A stretch of DNA of 64,000 bases from Verrucomicrobiota bacterium (GTDB taxonomy: Bacteria; Verrucomicrobiota; Verrucomicrobiia; Limisphaerales; J093), in contig JAOSKK010000036.1 of NCBI GenBank assembly GCA_027493615.1, forward strand, positions 248,001-312,000, given 5' to 3'. Shown in pieces: positions 21,872 to 33,101 of this stretch. Both the position numbers and the translations under genes were made by a program. Below the pieces are notes generated by a model that saw only the letters and a list, made by a program, of their open reading frames with translations, searched no databases and was not told the DNA's origin. The number at the start of each line of letters is the position of its first letter. The stretch's first letter is position 1.

Positions 21872-22442
21872 CCCCGACGCGCTGGATCGAGCGGACATGG
21901 CGCGGTTGGCGGAGGGTCACGCCGCCGCCCTCGACGACTTGATGACCCGCCACGCCGCGAGGGTCTTCCAGTTTCTCCATCGCATGGTCGGCGATGAGGC
22001 CGACGCCAACGATCTGGCGCAGGAGACTTTCGTCCGCGTCTTCCAGCACTGCACCCGTTTCCGGGCGGATGCCCGATTCTCAACCTGGCTTTATACCATC
22101 GCAGGGAACCTGGCGCGCAACCGCCACCGCTGGCGTGCCCGTCACCCGAACGTCCCGCTGGACGCTCCCGGGGACCACGGCGGGCCGAGCCTCCGAGAGG
22201 CCCTGCCGGCGGCGGAGGCTTCCCCCGGGGAGGCGGCGGTGAACGCGGAACGCTCCGCCGCGGTGCGAAGGGCGGTCGAGGCCCTCCCGCACGACTTGCG
22301 CGAGGCGGTGATCCTCTGCGAGTGGCAGGACCTGCCGGTGGCGGAGGCGGCGGCCGTCCTCCACACCACGCCCAAGGCGGTCGAATCCCGCCTGTACCGT
22401 GCGCGGCAACGGCTGCGGGAACAGCTCGCCCGCTGGCTTTGA
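21858..22442 (+). CDS. ECF RNA polymerase sigma factor, CnrH-like
   Basis: 194 residues with both ECF domains: sigma-2 (RMVGDEADANDLAQETFVRV, then FRADARFSTWLYTIAGNLAR) and sigma-4 (VEALPHDLREAVILCEWQDL and a helix-turn-helix ending KAVESRLYRARQRLREQLAR). It is the third gene of a CnrYXH-type unit and presumably directs RNA polymerase to metal-resistance promoters, including the efflux genes 200 bases downstream. The overlap with the sensor gene and the conserved helices make the assignment firm. The inducing metal is not known. Confidence 0.9.
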   Translation: MDTVDPDALDRADMARLAEGHAAALDDLMTRHAARVFQFLHRMVGDEADANDLAQETFVRVFQHCTRFRADARFSTWLYTIAGNLARNRHRWRARHPNVPLDAPGDHGGPSLREALPAAEASPGEAAVNAERSAAVRRAVEALPHDLREAVILCEWQDLPVAEAAAVLHTTPKAVESRLYRARQRLREQLARWL

Positions 22443-22641
22443 GGCGTCCGTTCGTGCGGCGGGGGACGCATGACGACGGGGGTGCTGGCGCGCTGGTCAA
22501 GTTCCAGCTCAACGCGCCGGCCGGGCTTCCCCACGACAGTCCTCAATCGTCCCGCGTCGGTGTAATCCATCGCCCGCTGGTGCGTTTGCCAGGTCGAAAT
22601 GCGCGCTGTGGAGCGCGCCCAAACGAAGACAGCAACACGCT

Positions 22642-23735
22642 ATGACGACCCATCCAACGACCGCGAACGCAAACAAGAACGACCCGGGGAGCGCGCCTGC
22701 TCTCCCTGTTCCTCATCCGCACCACGAGTTGCCGGCGACCCTCCGGCGGCCGGGGCCGATGCCTCCCCGATTGGAGCGAGGGACTTCTCCAGCCCTCGCC
22801 CACCACGCCCGAACCCCTCAACCGAGGCGCGGTGCCGGTCCATTATGGCTGGCCGTCCTCGCCGGAGCCGGTGCGGCGTTGCTGGCAGGTTGCACCAAGT
22901 CCAAGGCGCAGACTCCCGCGGGCGAAGCCCTTCCACCTCAGGTCGCGGTGCGGTGCGTGGGGGCGCAGCCGATCCCGCAGCGCTTCGAGTTCACCGGGTA
23001 CACGGCCGCCTCACACCAGGTGGACGTCCGTGCCCGTGTCGGGGGCTATGTCGTCCAAGCCCCGTTTCAGGAGGGCACAAGTGTCGGGGCAGGCACCTTG
23101 CTGTTTGAGATTGACCCGCGTCCATTCCTAGCCGTGCAGGCCAAAGCGGAGGGGGAACTGGCGCGGGCCCAGGCCGCGGTCAGCCTGGCGCGGCAGGAGT
23201 TGGCCCGGGCGGAGCGCCTCGCGGCCAGCGACGCCATCGCCGTCGAGGAACTGGAGCGGCGGCGAAGCGATCTCCGGACCGCTGGCGCCTCGCTGGCGGC
23301 TGCGCGCGCCCAGCGCGAAGCCGCCGCGCTGGACGTGGAGTTCAGCAAGGTCAGGGCCCCCGTGGCCGGCCGGGTGAGTCGTGCCCTGGTGCGACCGGGC
23401 AACCTGGTGTCCGGTGGCGATGCCAGCGGAACGCTGCTCACCACCCTCGTTGCCACGACTCCCCTCCACGTGCACTTCACGGTGGATGAGTCTGCCTATC
23501 AACGACTGACGGACCTGCTGGCCGACGGCACCACGCTGTACGCGGAGGTGAGACTGGGCACCAGCGAGGCGGTCGCCACCGGCAGCCTGGATTACCTGGC
23601 GCCGATGCTGGATGCCCGCTCTGGCACCGCCCAGGCGCGCGCGGTCCTCGCCAACTTGGACGGGCGTCTGGTTCCCGGGCTGTTTGCAAGGGTCACACTC
23701 GTCGCCGAGTCGAGACAGCCGCGCCTGCTCGTACC

Positions 23736-23745
<10 letters not shown>
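22642..23745 (+). pseudogene. RND efflux adaptor, 3'-truncated
   Basis: A periplasmic adaptor of the CusB/AcrA type. It has a lipoprotein signal (LAGAGAALLAGC), a first barrel-sandwich half (VDVRARVGGYVVQAPFQEGT), a coiled-coil hairpin (ARAQAAVSLARQELARAERL and following), the second half (VRAPVAGRVSRALVRPGNLV) and most of the beta-barrel (ARVTLVAESRQPRLLVPETA). It then stops being an adaptor: at about 23740 the sequence becomes P-type ATPase in another frame. The last domain and any RND pump gene are missing. Start could be 22642 or the ATG at 22759. As it stands the product would have a nonsense C-terminus running to 23961. Confidence 0.75.
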
Positions 23746-25220
<1,475 letters not shown>

Positions 25221-25240
25221 GGGCATCGGTTCCCGGTCTC

Positions 25241-25277
25241 GGGCACGAGGCAACCCGGTTCGGGTTGCCTCGTGCCC
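25241..25277 (+). terminator. Strong hairpin after the ATPase gene
   Basis: A perfect 16-bp stem: GGGCACGAGGCAACCC pairs with 25262-25277 around a GGTTC loop, starting 20 bases after the ATPase stop. There is no U tract, so it may act as a Rho-assisted or mRNA-stabilising hairpin rather than a classical intrinsic terminator. Confidence 0.6.
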
Positions 25278-25521
25278 ATTCGGCTGCATTGGCGGATATC
25301 GAGAACTCCACGTAGCGAGGCGCGTCTTGCGGCGGGTCACGGACTCTGGCGTCGACACGTCCTTCGCGGCGGCCGGTTGGCACGCCGTTCGCTTCTTTTT
25401 ACATCTGTGATTAGGGATGTGGACCAACACGCGAGCCGCCAACCCAGCGGTCCGTGCCCCGCCGCGACTGATCTTCAGCCGGGCGGTTCGCCCACCTCTC
25501 AGACCACGCATTCCCAAGGTA

Positions 25522-28500
25522 ATGCGTATGAAACCCAAGCCTTCACTTTCCTCGATTCCGTGGTGCATCGCACGGACGACGGCGGCGTGGACCTTGTCGG
25601 TTGGTCTCGTCGCGTCACTCTCGACGGCCTGGGCACAAACCGCCCCCGCTGGGGGAGGGTTCCCGTCCCTGACCGGGGATAATTCCCCATCCGCCGGCGC
25701 ACCGCAAACCAGCCAGGCCTCTGTCGAAATCGTCCTCCCCAAGGACGGCGACTCGTTCATTCAACGCAATGTCATCCAGCTCATCGCCGCCATCACCGAG
25801 CCCGACTCCCGGACCGGAAGACGCATCGTCGAGTTCTACGACGGCGAAGACCTGATGGGACAAGCGATAGCCAGCCCGGGCCCCGCCCCCGGCGACGGGC
25901 TGTTCTTTGCCACGCTGGCGTGGCGGACCGCGGTCCCGGGCAAGCACACGCTCACCGCCCGCTATCATCCGGCGGGGTCAGGGATCCCGGCAGCCGTCTC
26001 GAAGCCGGTTCGAATCACCGTCACCCCCGTCATGCCCGTGGCCCCCACCGTGGCGCTTGAAGCCACCGAACCAGAAACGACCGAGCCGTCGCCGCAGGCC
26101 CGGGTCAAACCCGCTGTCATCCAGCTCAGCCGCACTGAGCCCGCTGCCGAACCCTTGCGCGTGCTTTGTGCCCTCGAAGGCACCGCGGAGTTGAACCGCG
26201 ACTATCGGTTCGATCCCGAACCCGAGATCGTGCCAGATGCGGCGGGCGCCCTCTTTACCCTGCCCGCCGGCACCCGCGTCCTCGAGATCCGGGTGGTCCC
26301 GCTCGAGGATGACCTGGTCGAAGGCGATGAGACCATCATCCTGCGCCTGGACTCCACGCTGTTTCCCTGGCCACCCGGCTATTTCGTCAACGGCAGGCAG
26401 GCCGAGGCCAGGGTCGTGATCCACGACGCCATCCGACCCCCGCCAGCCGATGCCTCGCTGGTCATCACGGAACCCCAGGACGGTACCCGCTTCCCGAGAG
26501 GCACTCCCATCCTCATCAGGGCAACCGCGATCGACCCGGCGGGCTACCTCCCCGGGCGGAGTTCCTCGCGGACGGTGAACGCATCGGCGTCTCCGAAATC
26601 AACTTCTTCGTCGCGCCCGATCCCGGGACGCCCATCGAACACGAGTTCCTCTGGACCCAGGCCCTGCCCGGGCGACACGAACTGGTCGCCCAAACCGCCA
26701 CCAGCGCGGGCGTCCTTCTGCGCTCCGACCCCGTCCTCATCCACGTATCCGAAGACCCTCCGTTCGAGCAGGTCATTCTCGAAGTCACAGCGCTTGATCC
26801 CGTGGCCACCGAGCCCATCGCCGACGCCGCCCCGGACACCGCCCTCTTCCTCATCCAACGTGTCGCCGGCCCGCTCGACGTCGCCTTGACCGCCTTATAC
26901 CGGCTGAGTGGCAAGGCCGAAAACGGTGTCGACTACGAGAAGCTCAGCGGCGAGGTCCGGCTCGAAGCCGGTGAACGCGCGGCCGAGATCGTGGTCGTGC
27001 CCGCCGCGGATGACCTCGACGAGGGCGAGGAACCTCTCCTCCTCCAACTCCTGGCACCTCCGTGCATCGCCATCTTCCCGCCTCCACCGGAATGCTACGG
27101 TGTCGGTCCCCAAGACACGGCCCGCGCCGTGATCCGCGATGCTGCCTCTGACAACCACCCGCCACGCGTCGCAGTCCTCTCGCCGCAAACCGGCGCCGTC
27201 TTCGCCGTCGGTGACCCGATCGAGCTCCTTGCCTTGGCCGGGGATCCGGATGGCTATGTTCCGCGCGTCGAGTTCTTCGCCGACGGCGAACGCATCGGCG
27301 TCTCGGAGATCAACTTCCTCGTCCCGCCCGATCCCGGGACCCCCATCGAGCACCACTTCCTCTGGGCCGACGCCCCGCCCGGACCTCATGTCCTGGTCGC
27401 CCGCGCTCACGATGATGGCGGCCGGACCGCGGACTCCCCCGGTCAAGATCCTGGTGCGCGACGCGGTCGAGCTTAGCTTTGTGACTCGCGACCTGCCGCC
27501 CGCCTACGTGCCGGGAACCCCCTTCCCCGTCGCCCTGCTCGTCGAACCCCCGCGCCACGGCGCCGCGCACGCGGTCGAGGATCAACCCCCGGCCGGCTGG
27601 GAGGTCAGCCGGATCAGCCATGACGGCGTGTTCGATGCGGCCCACGGCAAGGTGAAGTGGGGTCCTTTTACCGACCAGCGCCCGCGCACCCTGACCTACC
27701 TGGTGACGCCGCCGGCCGCTGCGACCGGCCCGCACGAGTTCCAGGGCACGGGCTCGTTGGATGGCAAGTCCTATCCCACACTCGGCGATGTCCGGATCGA
27801 ACCTGCCGGCACGGCGCATCCCGCCGACTTGGACCCGGAGGACTTCGCCCTCACGGCCGACAAACTCACGGCCTACGCCGCCGCCTGGAAACGCGGTGAA
27901 ACCTGGCCTGCCGGCCCGAATCCCATCCCGCATTCCTACGTCTCCCGCGCAGGTTATCTCTGGCAGGCCGGCGAACGCTACGTCTTCGACCCGACCCAAG
28001 GCCCGGCACCGCTGTGCTGGGTGCCCACCGCGCCGGTGCCCGAGCCGGATCCGGTCGTCCCGGGACACGCGGGGGCGGGGACGGTGGAGGGTGGCCGCGA
28101 TCCGCAGGTCCACCGGCAGATGCCGGCGCGGTGGTTCCCGGGTTCGCCCACGACCGTCCGGCTCATGGTCCATCCCCCGCGCGACACCCGGGCGTGGGCC
28201 GTCGAAGAAGCGGTGCCGACCGGCTGGGCTGTGTCGGCACTCGACGAAACCGCGACGTTCGATCCCGCCACCAGCCGCATCCGCTGGGGCCTCTTCCTCG
28301 ATGACCAGCCCCGCAGCCTGACGTATGACCTGACGCCGCCCCAAGAACCGGCGGGTCTGGCGCGCTTCGCCGGGGAAGCCTCCTTCGACGGCACCGTCGA
28401 ACCGGTCCGGGGCAACTTCGAGGCTCTCGCCTTGCAGGCCGGTCGCTTGCTGCGGATCAAGGCCCTCGCACGCCAGGCGGACGGTCGCGTCCAACTCGTC

Positions 28501-28665
28501 CTCGAAGGTCAGGCCGACCAACTCGTCACGGTGGAGGCGTCGAGTGACCTGGTTCATTGGACCGAGCTACCGCCGCTGCTGTTCCCCGGCGACGAAGCCG
28601 TCTGCGAAGACCAACCCGGTTCCCAGCCACACCGCTTCTACCGGGTCCGCCCGCTCGCCCGCTGA
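25522..28665 (+). CDS. Exported Calx-beta/Ig-like repeat protein
   Basis: About 1,047 residues when joined. Signal peptide (WTLSVGLVASLSTAWAQ), an Ig-like domain (VEIVLPKDGDSFIQRNVIQL), then Calx-beta-like domains (LNRDYRFDPE with VVPLEDDLVEGDETIILRL; NGVDYEKLSG with VVPAADDLDEGEEPLLLQL). These alternate with a duplicated Ig-like module (FLADGERIGVSEINF and FFADGERIGVSEINF, about 730 bases apart). The C-terminal part has two repeats of a WGxFxDxxPRxLTYxxTPP domain and a final FYRVRPLAR. Calx-beta domains bind Ca2+ and occur in adhesion proteins. Frame breaks at 26550-26553 (one C missing) and 27436-27440 (one C extra) are both in C runs. Confidence 0.75.
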
Positions 28666-28688
28666 GTCTCCCCCACCAACCAAGCGCT

Positions 28689-28720
28689 CGGGGCCGATGT
28701 CCACCACGGCATCGGCCCCG
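28689..28720. terminator. Bidirectional terminator-like hairpin
   Basis: An 11-bp perfect stem (CGGGGCCGATG with CATCGGCCCCG) and a 10-nt loop lie in the 69-base gap between two convergent genes, so it could end transcription from both sides. Confidence 0.6.
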
Positions 28721-28734
28721 GGTCGCGAGCCGGC

Positions 28735-29064
28735 TCAGAAGGTCCCGTCGCGCGACTCCGGATCGTCCCGGCTCATGCCGTCGGGCAACCGGTTGTCCAC
28801 CGCCCAGTTGTCCCGGTCCGGTGGAAATCCGCCCCAGCCCGGGAAGGGGAGAAAGTCATCGTTGTCACTGGCGAACATGTGCGCCGCCAACAGAATCTGC
28901 CGGATCCCGCTCCGGTCATTGCTGAGCTGGGGCCGGTCCTTGGCCCGGCTCAGCGCCGGCAACAGCAGGCTGGCCAGGATCGCGATGATCGCGATCACCA
29001 CCAACAGTTCGATGAGCGTAAACGCCCGCCGCTCCCACACTCCGCACACGCGCCTGGGATTCAT
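28735..29064 (-). CDS. Pseudopilin-like protein, C-terminally short
   Basis: 109 residues with a class III prepilin signal: basic leader, then the cleavage region RRAFTLIELLVVIAIIAILA and PALSRAKDR. The DNDDFLPFPGWGG stretch identifies the H-X9-DG/DUF1559-like pseudopilin group that is expanded in Verrucomicrobiota. Family members usually have 200-300 residues and end in an H-X9-DG motif; this copy stops soon after the helix. It is therefore truncated, or a short paralogue. A piece of a near-identical gene lies at 29854-29958 beyond the vapBC genes. Confidence 0.75.
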   Translation of the reverse strand: MNPRRVCGVWERRAFTLIELLVVIAIIAILASLLLPALSRAKDRPQLSNDRSGIRQILLAAHMFASDNDDFLPFPGWGGFPPDRDNWAVDNRLPDGMSRDDPESRDGTF

Positions 29065-29180
29065 GGTGCGTTACTCTCCCGACCGCCCCGCGATGTCAAG
29101 CCGCCAGCCACCTACCCCCGCGAAGCCGCGAAGCGCGAAGCGGAGGCCTAAACGGAGTCGTCCGGTTGGCGTGGCCCGGC

Positions 29181-29587
29181 TTACACGAAGGGGTCAAGAA
29201 CCCTGACTCCGGCCGGCTGGAAATCGCGGATGTTGCGAGTGACCAGTGTCAGATCGTGCTCGAGCGCACTGGCAGCGATCATCGAGTCCAGCAGGGGCAT
29301 AGCCCGACCCTCGCGCCGTAGGTCAGACACCAGTCGAGCCCATCGCCGGCTGACCGCCGCATCCCAGGAAGACACTCAATCGCGCGAGCCAAGGCATCGA
29401 ACCAGGCTTCGAGCCTGGCGCGTTTCCGCCCTTCCGAAAGGGCGAGCACGCCCACGTACAGCTCGCCCAGCACGATCGCGTCCACGCCCAAGTCCGCCTC
29501 GTGATCGGTCAACCAGCCCACGACTCGGGTCTCGGGCACCGCTTTGGTCGGCTCACTGAGCACGTTGGCGTCGACCAGGTACTTCAT
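29181..29587 (-). CDS. vapC: PIN-domain toxin (VapC), one-base frameshift
   Basis: Two frames join into a PIN ribonuclease of about 135 residues. MKYLVDANVLSEPTK carries the first metal Asp, LGELYVGVLALSEGRKRA the conserved Glu, then PWDAAVSRRWARL, and MPLLDSMIAASALEHDLTLV supplies the second acidic cluster, with TRNIRDFQ at the end. The frame changes near 29366, where CTTCCTGGG should read CTTCCCTGGG on the coding strand; restoring one C gives LPWDAA, as in relatives. VapC toxins cut tRNA or rRNA. The ATG overlaps the antitoxin stop (ATGA). Whether the gene is truly dead depends on that one base. Confidence 0.85.
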
Positions 29588-29835
29588 GTCAGTTTGGGGG
29601 CCGGGATGTCGTCGGTGGTGTCGGAGCGATCGAGTGGCTGAAACCAGTCTTTGACCGGGCAGTCGCGCAGGAGCGCGACCAGCCCTTCATTCCGGCGCGT
29701 CCGGCGTCTCAGGAGATAGGCCCCCGGCTCGACCCGCTCGACCTCGAACTCCTGCCCGGGGCGAATACCGTCCTCCTGTCGGAGTCTGGCGGGCAGGACA
29801 ATCTGGCCTTTGCTGGAGACCGTCGTGGTCGTCAT
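29584..29835 (-). CDS. vapB: AbrB-type antitoxin (VapB)
   Basis: 83 residues starting MTTTTVSSKGQIVLPARLRQ, the swapped-hairpin AbrB/MazE DNA-binding fold, with DGIRPGQEFEVERVE. The C-terminal half (LVALLRDCPVKDWFQPLD) is the toxin-binding tail. It precedes vapC with a 4-base overlap, the standard antitoxin-first order. A palindrome lies directly before its start codon, as expected for an autoregulated operon. Confidence 0.9.
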   Translation of the reverse strand: MTTTTVSSKGQIVLPARLRQEDGIRPGQEFEVERVEPGAYLLRRRTRRNEGLVALLRDCPVKDWFQPLDRSDTTDDIPAPKLT

Positions 29836-29838
29836 GAG

Positions 29839-29859
29839 TGGTAAGCTACCGTCTTACCA
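29839..29859 (-). promoter_or_regulatory. Probable VapB operator
   Basis: A perfect inverted repeat, TGGTAAG-7 nt-CTTACCA, ends four bases upstream of the vapB start codon. Position and symmetry fit the operator for the VapB/VapBC dimer. It overlaps the stop codon of the pseudopilin remnant. Confidence 0.55.
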
Positions 29860-29958
29860 GCGGAGGTCAATAGGCAGCATGCTCGCCAGAACCGAGGCTT
29901 GCCGGATCCCGCTCAGGTCATTCGTGAGCAGGGCCCGGTCCTTGGCCCGGCTGAGCCG
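29854..29958 (-). pseudogene. Pseudopilin fragment flanking vapBC
   Basis: Encodes SRAKDRALLTNDLSGIRQAS and VLASML before a stop. It corresponds to the SRAKDRPQLSNDRSGIRQ region of the gene at 28735-29064; the two share about 60 bases of close nucleotide identity (28898-28959 against 29900-29959). Nothing of the signal helix or the C-terminus remains. It abuts the 3' end of the GspF-like gene, overlapping its last codons in another frame. Confidence 0.65.
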
Positions 29959-30700
29959 GCTTGAGGTAATCCCCGAACCGCAGCCGCTCCTCCAGCCGCC
30001 GCCGCGCCGCCAGCCAGTCCGCCAGCTCGATGAGCTCCCGGCCCACCCGGTTGTATTCCTCGCCCGCCTGCACCGCCAACACCATCTCCGGATCGTTGAA
30101 CGGCGGCGTCCGTGCAAAGGCTTCCGACAACAGCAGACCCTGATCATAAAACCGCACCAGCACATGCGTCGCCAGCAGCCGCAGCCGCGGCGTGAACACC
30201 TGCGGCAGCCACCGCTGCACCTCGGGTTGCGACGCCCCCTCCGCCGCGAGGTGGCCCAGCAAGAAGCAGAACTCGCGCACCTCATCCTGAAACGGCGGGA
30301 AATCCTCCCCCTCCTCCGGCGGCAGCGCGTTGAAGTCCGTCACCCACTCCCGCAGCCGCCGCACCAGCGTCCGGAACAGCGGTCCCCCCAGGTTTGCCAG
30401 CGCCAGCACCGCCACGAACCGCGGCGTGAACGCCGCCCGCTCCGTCAGCACCGCTTCGAACAATGATCGGCCCTGGTCCCGCACCGCCACCGCAATCCGC
30501 TCGAACACCGGCGCCAATGGGTCCCCCTGTTGTCGGCGCCGCGCGCCCATGGCCGTCAACGCCTGGGGTAACACCGACCCCGCCCGGAGCAGTTCGGCCA
30601 GGCTCAGCGCCAGCTCCGCCGAAGCCACCGCCCGCTCCCGCGCCCGCCACCGCCGCGGCGCACCGGCTGCCGCCTGGGTCTCGTCAGATCCGCTGGACAT
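29918..30700 (-). CDS. Type II secretion F-like membrane-domain protein
   Basis: About 260 residues. One GspF/PilC-type helical domain is suggested by ELALSLAELLRAGSVLPQAL, PVFERIAVAVRDQGRSLFEA and FTPRFVAVLALANLGGPLFR, the usual 'low-number-of-residues, then inner-membrane hairpin' pattern. The rest (FPPFQDEVREFCFLLGHLAA; LRLLATHVLVRFYDQGLLLS) is less typical. The last ~12 residues (PAQPGQGPGPAHE) are encoded by the pseudopilin fragment in a different frame, so the natural C-terminus was replaced. Assignment to the family is moderate and function is doubtful. Confidence 0.5.
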   Translation of the reverse strand: MSSGSDETQAAAGAPRRWRARERAVASAELALSLAELLRAGSVLPQALTAMGARRRQQGDPLAPVFERIAVAVRDQGRSLFEAVLTERAAFTPRFVAVLALANLGGPLFRTLVRRLREWVTDFNALPPEEGEDFPPFQDEVREFCFLLGHLAAEGASQPEVQRWLPQVFTPRLRLLATHVLVRFYDQGLLLSEAFARTPPFNDPEMVLAVQAGEEYNRVGRELIELADWLAARRRLEERLRFGDYLKPAQPGQGPGPAHE

Positions 30701-30910
30701 CACTCTAGCCAGGCGCGCCTCGGAGCCCCCACCGCCACCCACGGACCGCTGGTCCTCGGTGGGCGGGCGGCTGTTGGAGGTGGTCGATCCGAGGATTCTG
30801 GCGAGGCACGCCTCAGACCCTGCCTCACTTCCACTTTCACGGATCGTTTCGTGATCACCTCGTTCATTCCCCGCCCCTCGCTGGGTGTCAGATCCGAAAT
30901 GCGCAGGCCT

Positions 30911-32539
30911 TCAGAAGCGGCGGGCAATCGGGATGCGCCGCCCCACCCCAAACGCCTTGCTCGTCACCTTCAGCCCCGGCGCCGCCTGCCGTCGCTTGTA
31001 CTCGCTCGCATCGATCAACCGCACGATCCGCCGCACCGTCGCCGCGTCGTGGCCTGCCGCCACAATCTCCTCGACCTCCCGACCCTCAACTACGTACGCC
31101 TCGAGGATCGCGTCGAGCACGTCGTACGGCGGTAACGAGTCCTGGTCGGTTTGATTCGGCCGCAGTTCGGCCGACGGCGGCTTGGTCAGCGAGGACGGCG
31201 GGATGATCACCCGCGCGCGGTTGATCCAGTGCGACAGCCGGTAAACCCATTGCTTGGGCAGGTCGTTGATCACCGCCAGCCCGCCGCACATGTCGCCGTA
31301 CAGCGTGCAGTAGCCGACCGCCAGTTCGCTCTTGTTGCCGGTCGTCAGGAGCAGCGACCCGAACTTGTTCGACAGCGCCATCAGCAGCACCCCGCGCAAC
31401 CGGGCCTGCAGGTTCTCCTCGGTCGTGTCCTCCGGCCTCCCGGCAAACACGCCGTTCAGCTCCGCCTTCACGGCCTCGAAACCCCGCTGGATGGGAATCA
31501 CGTCGTAACGAATCCCCAGGTTCTCCGCCAGCACGCGCGCGTCGTCGAGGCTCCCGGCCGACGAGAACTGTGAAGGCAGGGAAACGCCATGGACGTTCCC
31601 TGGCCCCAGGGCCGCCACTGCCAGACACGCCGTCAGCGCCGAATCGATCCCGCCGCTCAACCCCAGCAGCGCCGCGCGGAAGCCACATTTGGCCAAGTAA
31701 TCGCGCAGCCCGAGGACCAGCCCCCGGTACAGTTTCTCCTCGTCCGCCATGGGCTCGGGACGAACCGCCGCGCCCGCAGCGAGGTCCACCACGAGGAAAT
31801 CCTCGGCAAACAGGGCGGCCCGCCCCAACAGTTCGCCCCGCGCGTTGAACGCCACGCTGGCCCCGTCGAAGATCAGCTCGTCGTTTCCCCCGACCAGATT
31901 CGCGTACACCAGCGGACAGCACGTCTTGGCCGCCAGACTTCCCAGCATCGCGTGCCGGACGCGGTTCTTACCCAGGTGCCACGGCGATGCCGAGACGTTG
32001 AACAGGACCGTGGCCCCCGCCGCCGCGAGCTCTACCGCCGGGTTGCGGCGGTAACGCCGGTCCGGCCAGAAATCCTCGTCGTTCCACAGATCCTCGCACA
32101 CCGTCAGCCCGATCCGGCGGCCGTTGAACTCCACCGGCAGATTCTCCGTCGCCGGCTCGAAGTAGCGGTCCTCGTCGAACACATCGTAGGTCGGCAACAG
32201 CGTCTTCGTGCGCGTCGCGACCACCCGGCCATTCTGGAGCAGCGCCACCGCGTTCGTGAGGTGTCGCCCCGGGCGGATGGGGTTCTCGCCCACGTAACCC
32301 ACCACCAGGCCGGTCGGGCCCGTGCTCGCCGCCAACCGCTCAAGCAGCCCGAGGTTCTGCCGCACAAAACCCGGCCGCCAGAGAAGGTCCCGCGGCGGAT
32401 AGCCCGTGGTAGCCAGCTCGGGCGCCACCACCAGCTCGGCCCCTACCGCCACCCCGCGCTCGTACGCCCCGCGCAACTTCGCCTCGTTGCCCGCGAAGTC
32501 TCCGACCGTGGTGTTGATCTGGGCGAGGGCGACCTTCAT
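30911..32539 (-). CDS. nadE: Glutamine-dependent NAD+ synthetase
   Basis: 542 residues; last step of NAD synthesis, amidating deamido-NAD with glutamine as donor. The N-terminal nitrilase-type glutaminase has its Glu-Lys-Cys triad at about E41 (APELATTGYPPRDLL), K113 (RTKTLLPTYD) and C148 (LTVCEDLWND). The synthetase domain has the ATP P-loop GLSGGIDSAL (near 300), TTGNKSELAVGYCTLYGDM and SAELRPNQTDQDSLPPYDVL. The ATG at 32539 is chosen because it overlaps the stop of the DUF192 gene (ATGA) and starts MKVALAQINTTVGDF, as in relatives. Fully intact. Confidence 0.96.
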   Translation of the reverse strand: MKVALAQINTTVGDFAGNEAKLRGAYERGVAVGAELVVAPELATTGYPPRDLLWRPGFVRQNLGLLERLAASTGPTGLVVGYVGENPIRPGRHLTNAVALLQNGRVVATRTKTLLPTYDVFDEDRYFEPATENLPVEFNGRRIGLTVCEDLWNDEDFWPDRRYRRNPAVELAAAGATVLFNVSASPWHLGKNRVRHAMLGSLAAKTCCPLVYANLVGGNDELIFDGASVAFNARGELLGRAALFAEDFLVVDLAAGAAVRPEPMADEEKLYRGLVLGLRDYLAKCGFRAALLGLSGGIDSALTACLAVAALGPGNVHGVSLPSQFSSAGSLDDARVLAENLGIRYDVIPIQRGFEAVKAELNGVFAGRPEDTTEENLQARLRGVLLMALSNKFGSLLLTTGNKSELAVGYCTLYGDMCGGLAVINDLPKQWVYRLSHWINRARVIIPPSSLTKPPSAELRPNQTDQDSLPPYDVLDAILEAYVVEGREVEEIVAAGHDAATVRRIVRLIDASEYKRRQAAPGLKVTSKAFGVGRRIPIARRF

Positions 32540-33090
32540 TGCCGGCCCGGCGGACGAAGGGTGCGCCAATCCACCTCATGCAGACCGCCGTACGGAGTCC
32601 GGAGGACCGCCCCCGGTGAAATGCCATGACGCTGGAACCAGCCCTGGTTCACCTCGAGGACGTACTGCACGCGGTCACTGGTGGCCGGCACCGGCGTCTC
32701 GTCCCGCGGCTGAAGATCGTGAATCTCGAGTATCGCGCCGTCCGGCCCAATGTACGCCGCGGACAGCGGCACCAGCGTGTTGCGCATGTAGAACGCCACC
32801 TGGGACGGCCGGGAAAACACAAACAGCATCCCCTCGTTCTCCACCAGGTTGGTGCGGAACATCATGCCCGTGGCGATCTCGACCGGCCGCCGCGCCACCT
32901 CCGCCGTCAATTCGTGTGCCCCCACCCAGAGCGACAGCGTGGGCAGCCGCGGTTGGGCGTGGTTCAGGTGAAGCTGCGGCAGCGCATTCGTGACGCCCGT
33001 GGCTGCCGGGGCGGGACTCGCCGCGCGCTGACACCCGATCCCCACCACGAGCGCGACCCCGAGGATCCCGGAAAACCACCAGCGTTTCAT
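32536..33090 (-). CDS. DUF192 lipoprotein-like exported protein
   Basis: 184 residues. The signal region MKRWWFSGILGVALVVGIGC ends in a Cys, suggesting a lipoprotein. The DUF192 domain (about 60-180) has LTAEVARRPVEIATGMMFRT, NEGMLFVFSRPSQVAFYMRN and DRVQYVLEVNQGWFQRHGIS. DUF192 proteins are small beta-rich exported proteins of unknown function. It sits in the rodZ-rimO-nadE operon, 11 bases after the corrected rimO stop and overlapping nadE by four. Confidence 0.88.
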   Translation of the reverse strand: MKRWWFSGILGVALVVGIGCQRAASPAPAATGVTNALPQLHLNHAQPRLPTLSLWVGAHELTAEVARRPVEIATGMMFRTNLVENEGMLFVFSRPSQVAFYMRNTLVPLSAAYIGPDGAILEIHDLQPRDETPVPATSDRVQYVLEVNQGWFQRHGISPGAVLRTPYGGLHEVDWRTLRPPGRQ

Positions 33091-33101
33091 GCGCCGCTCA
33101 C

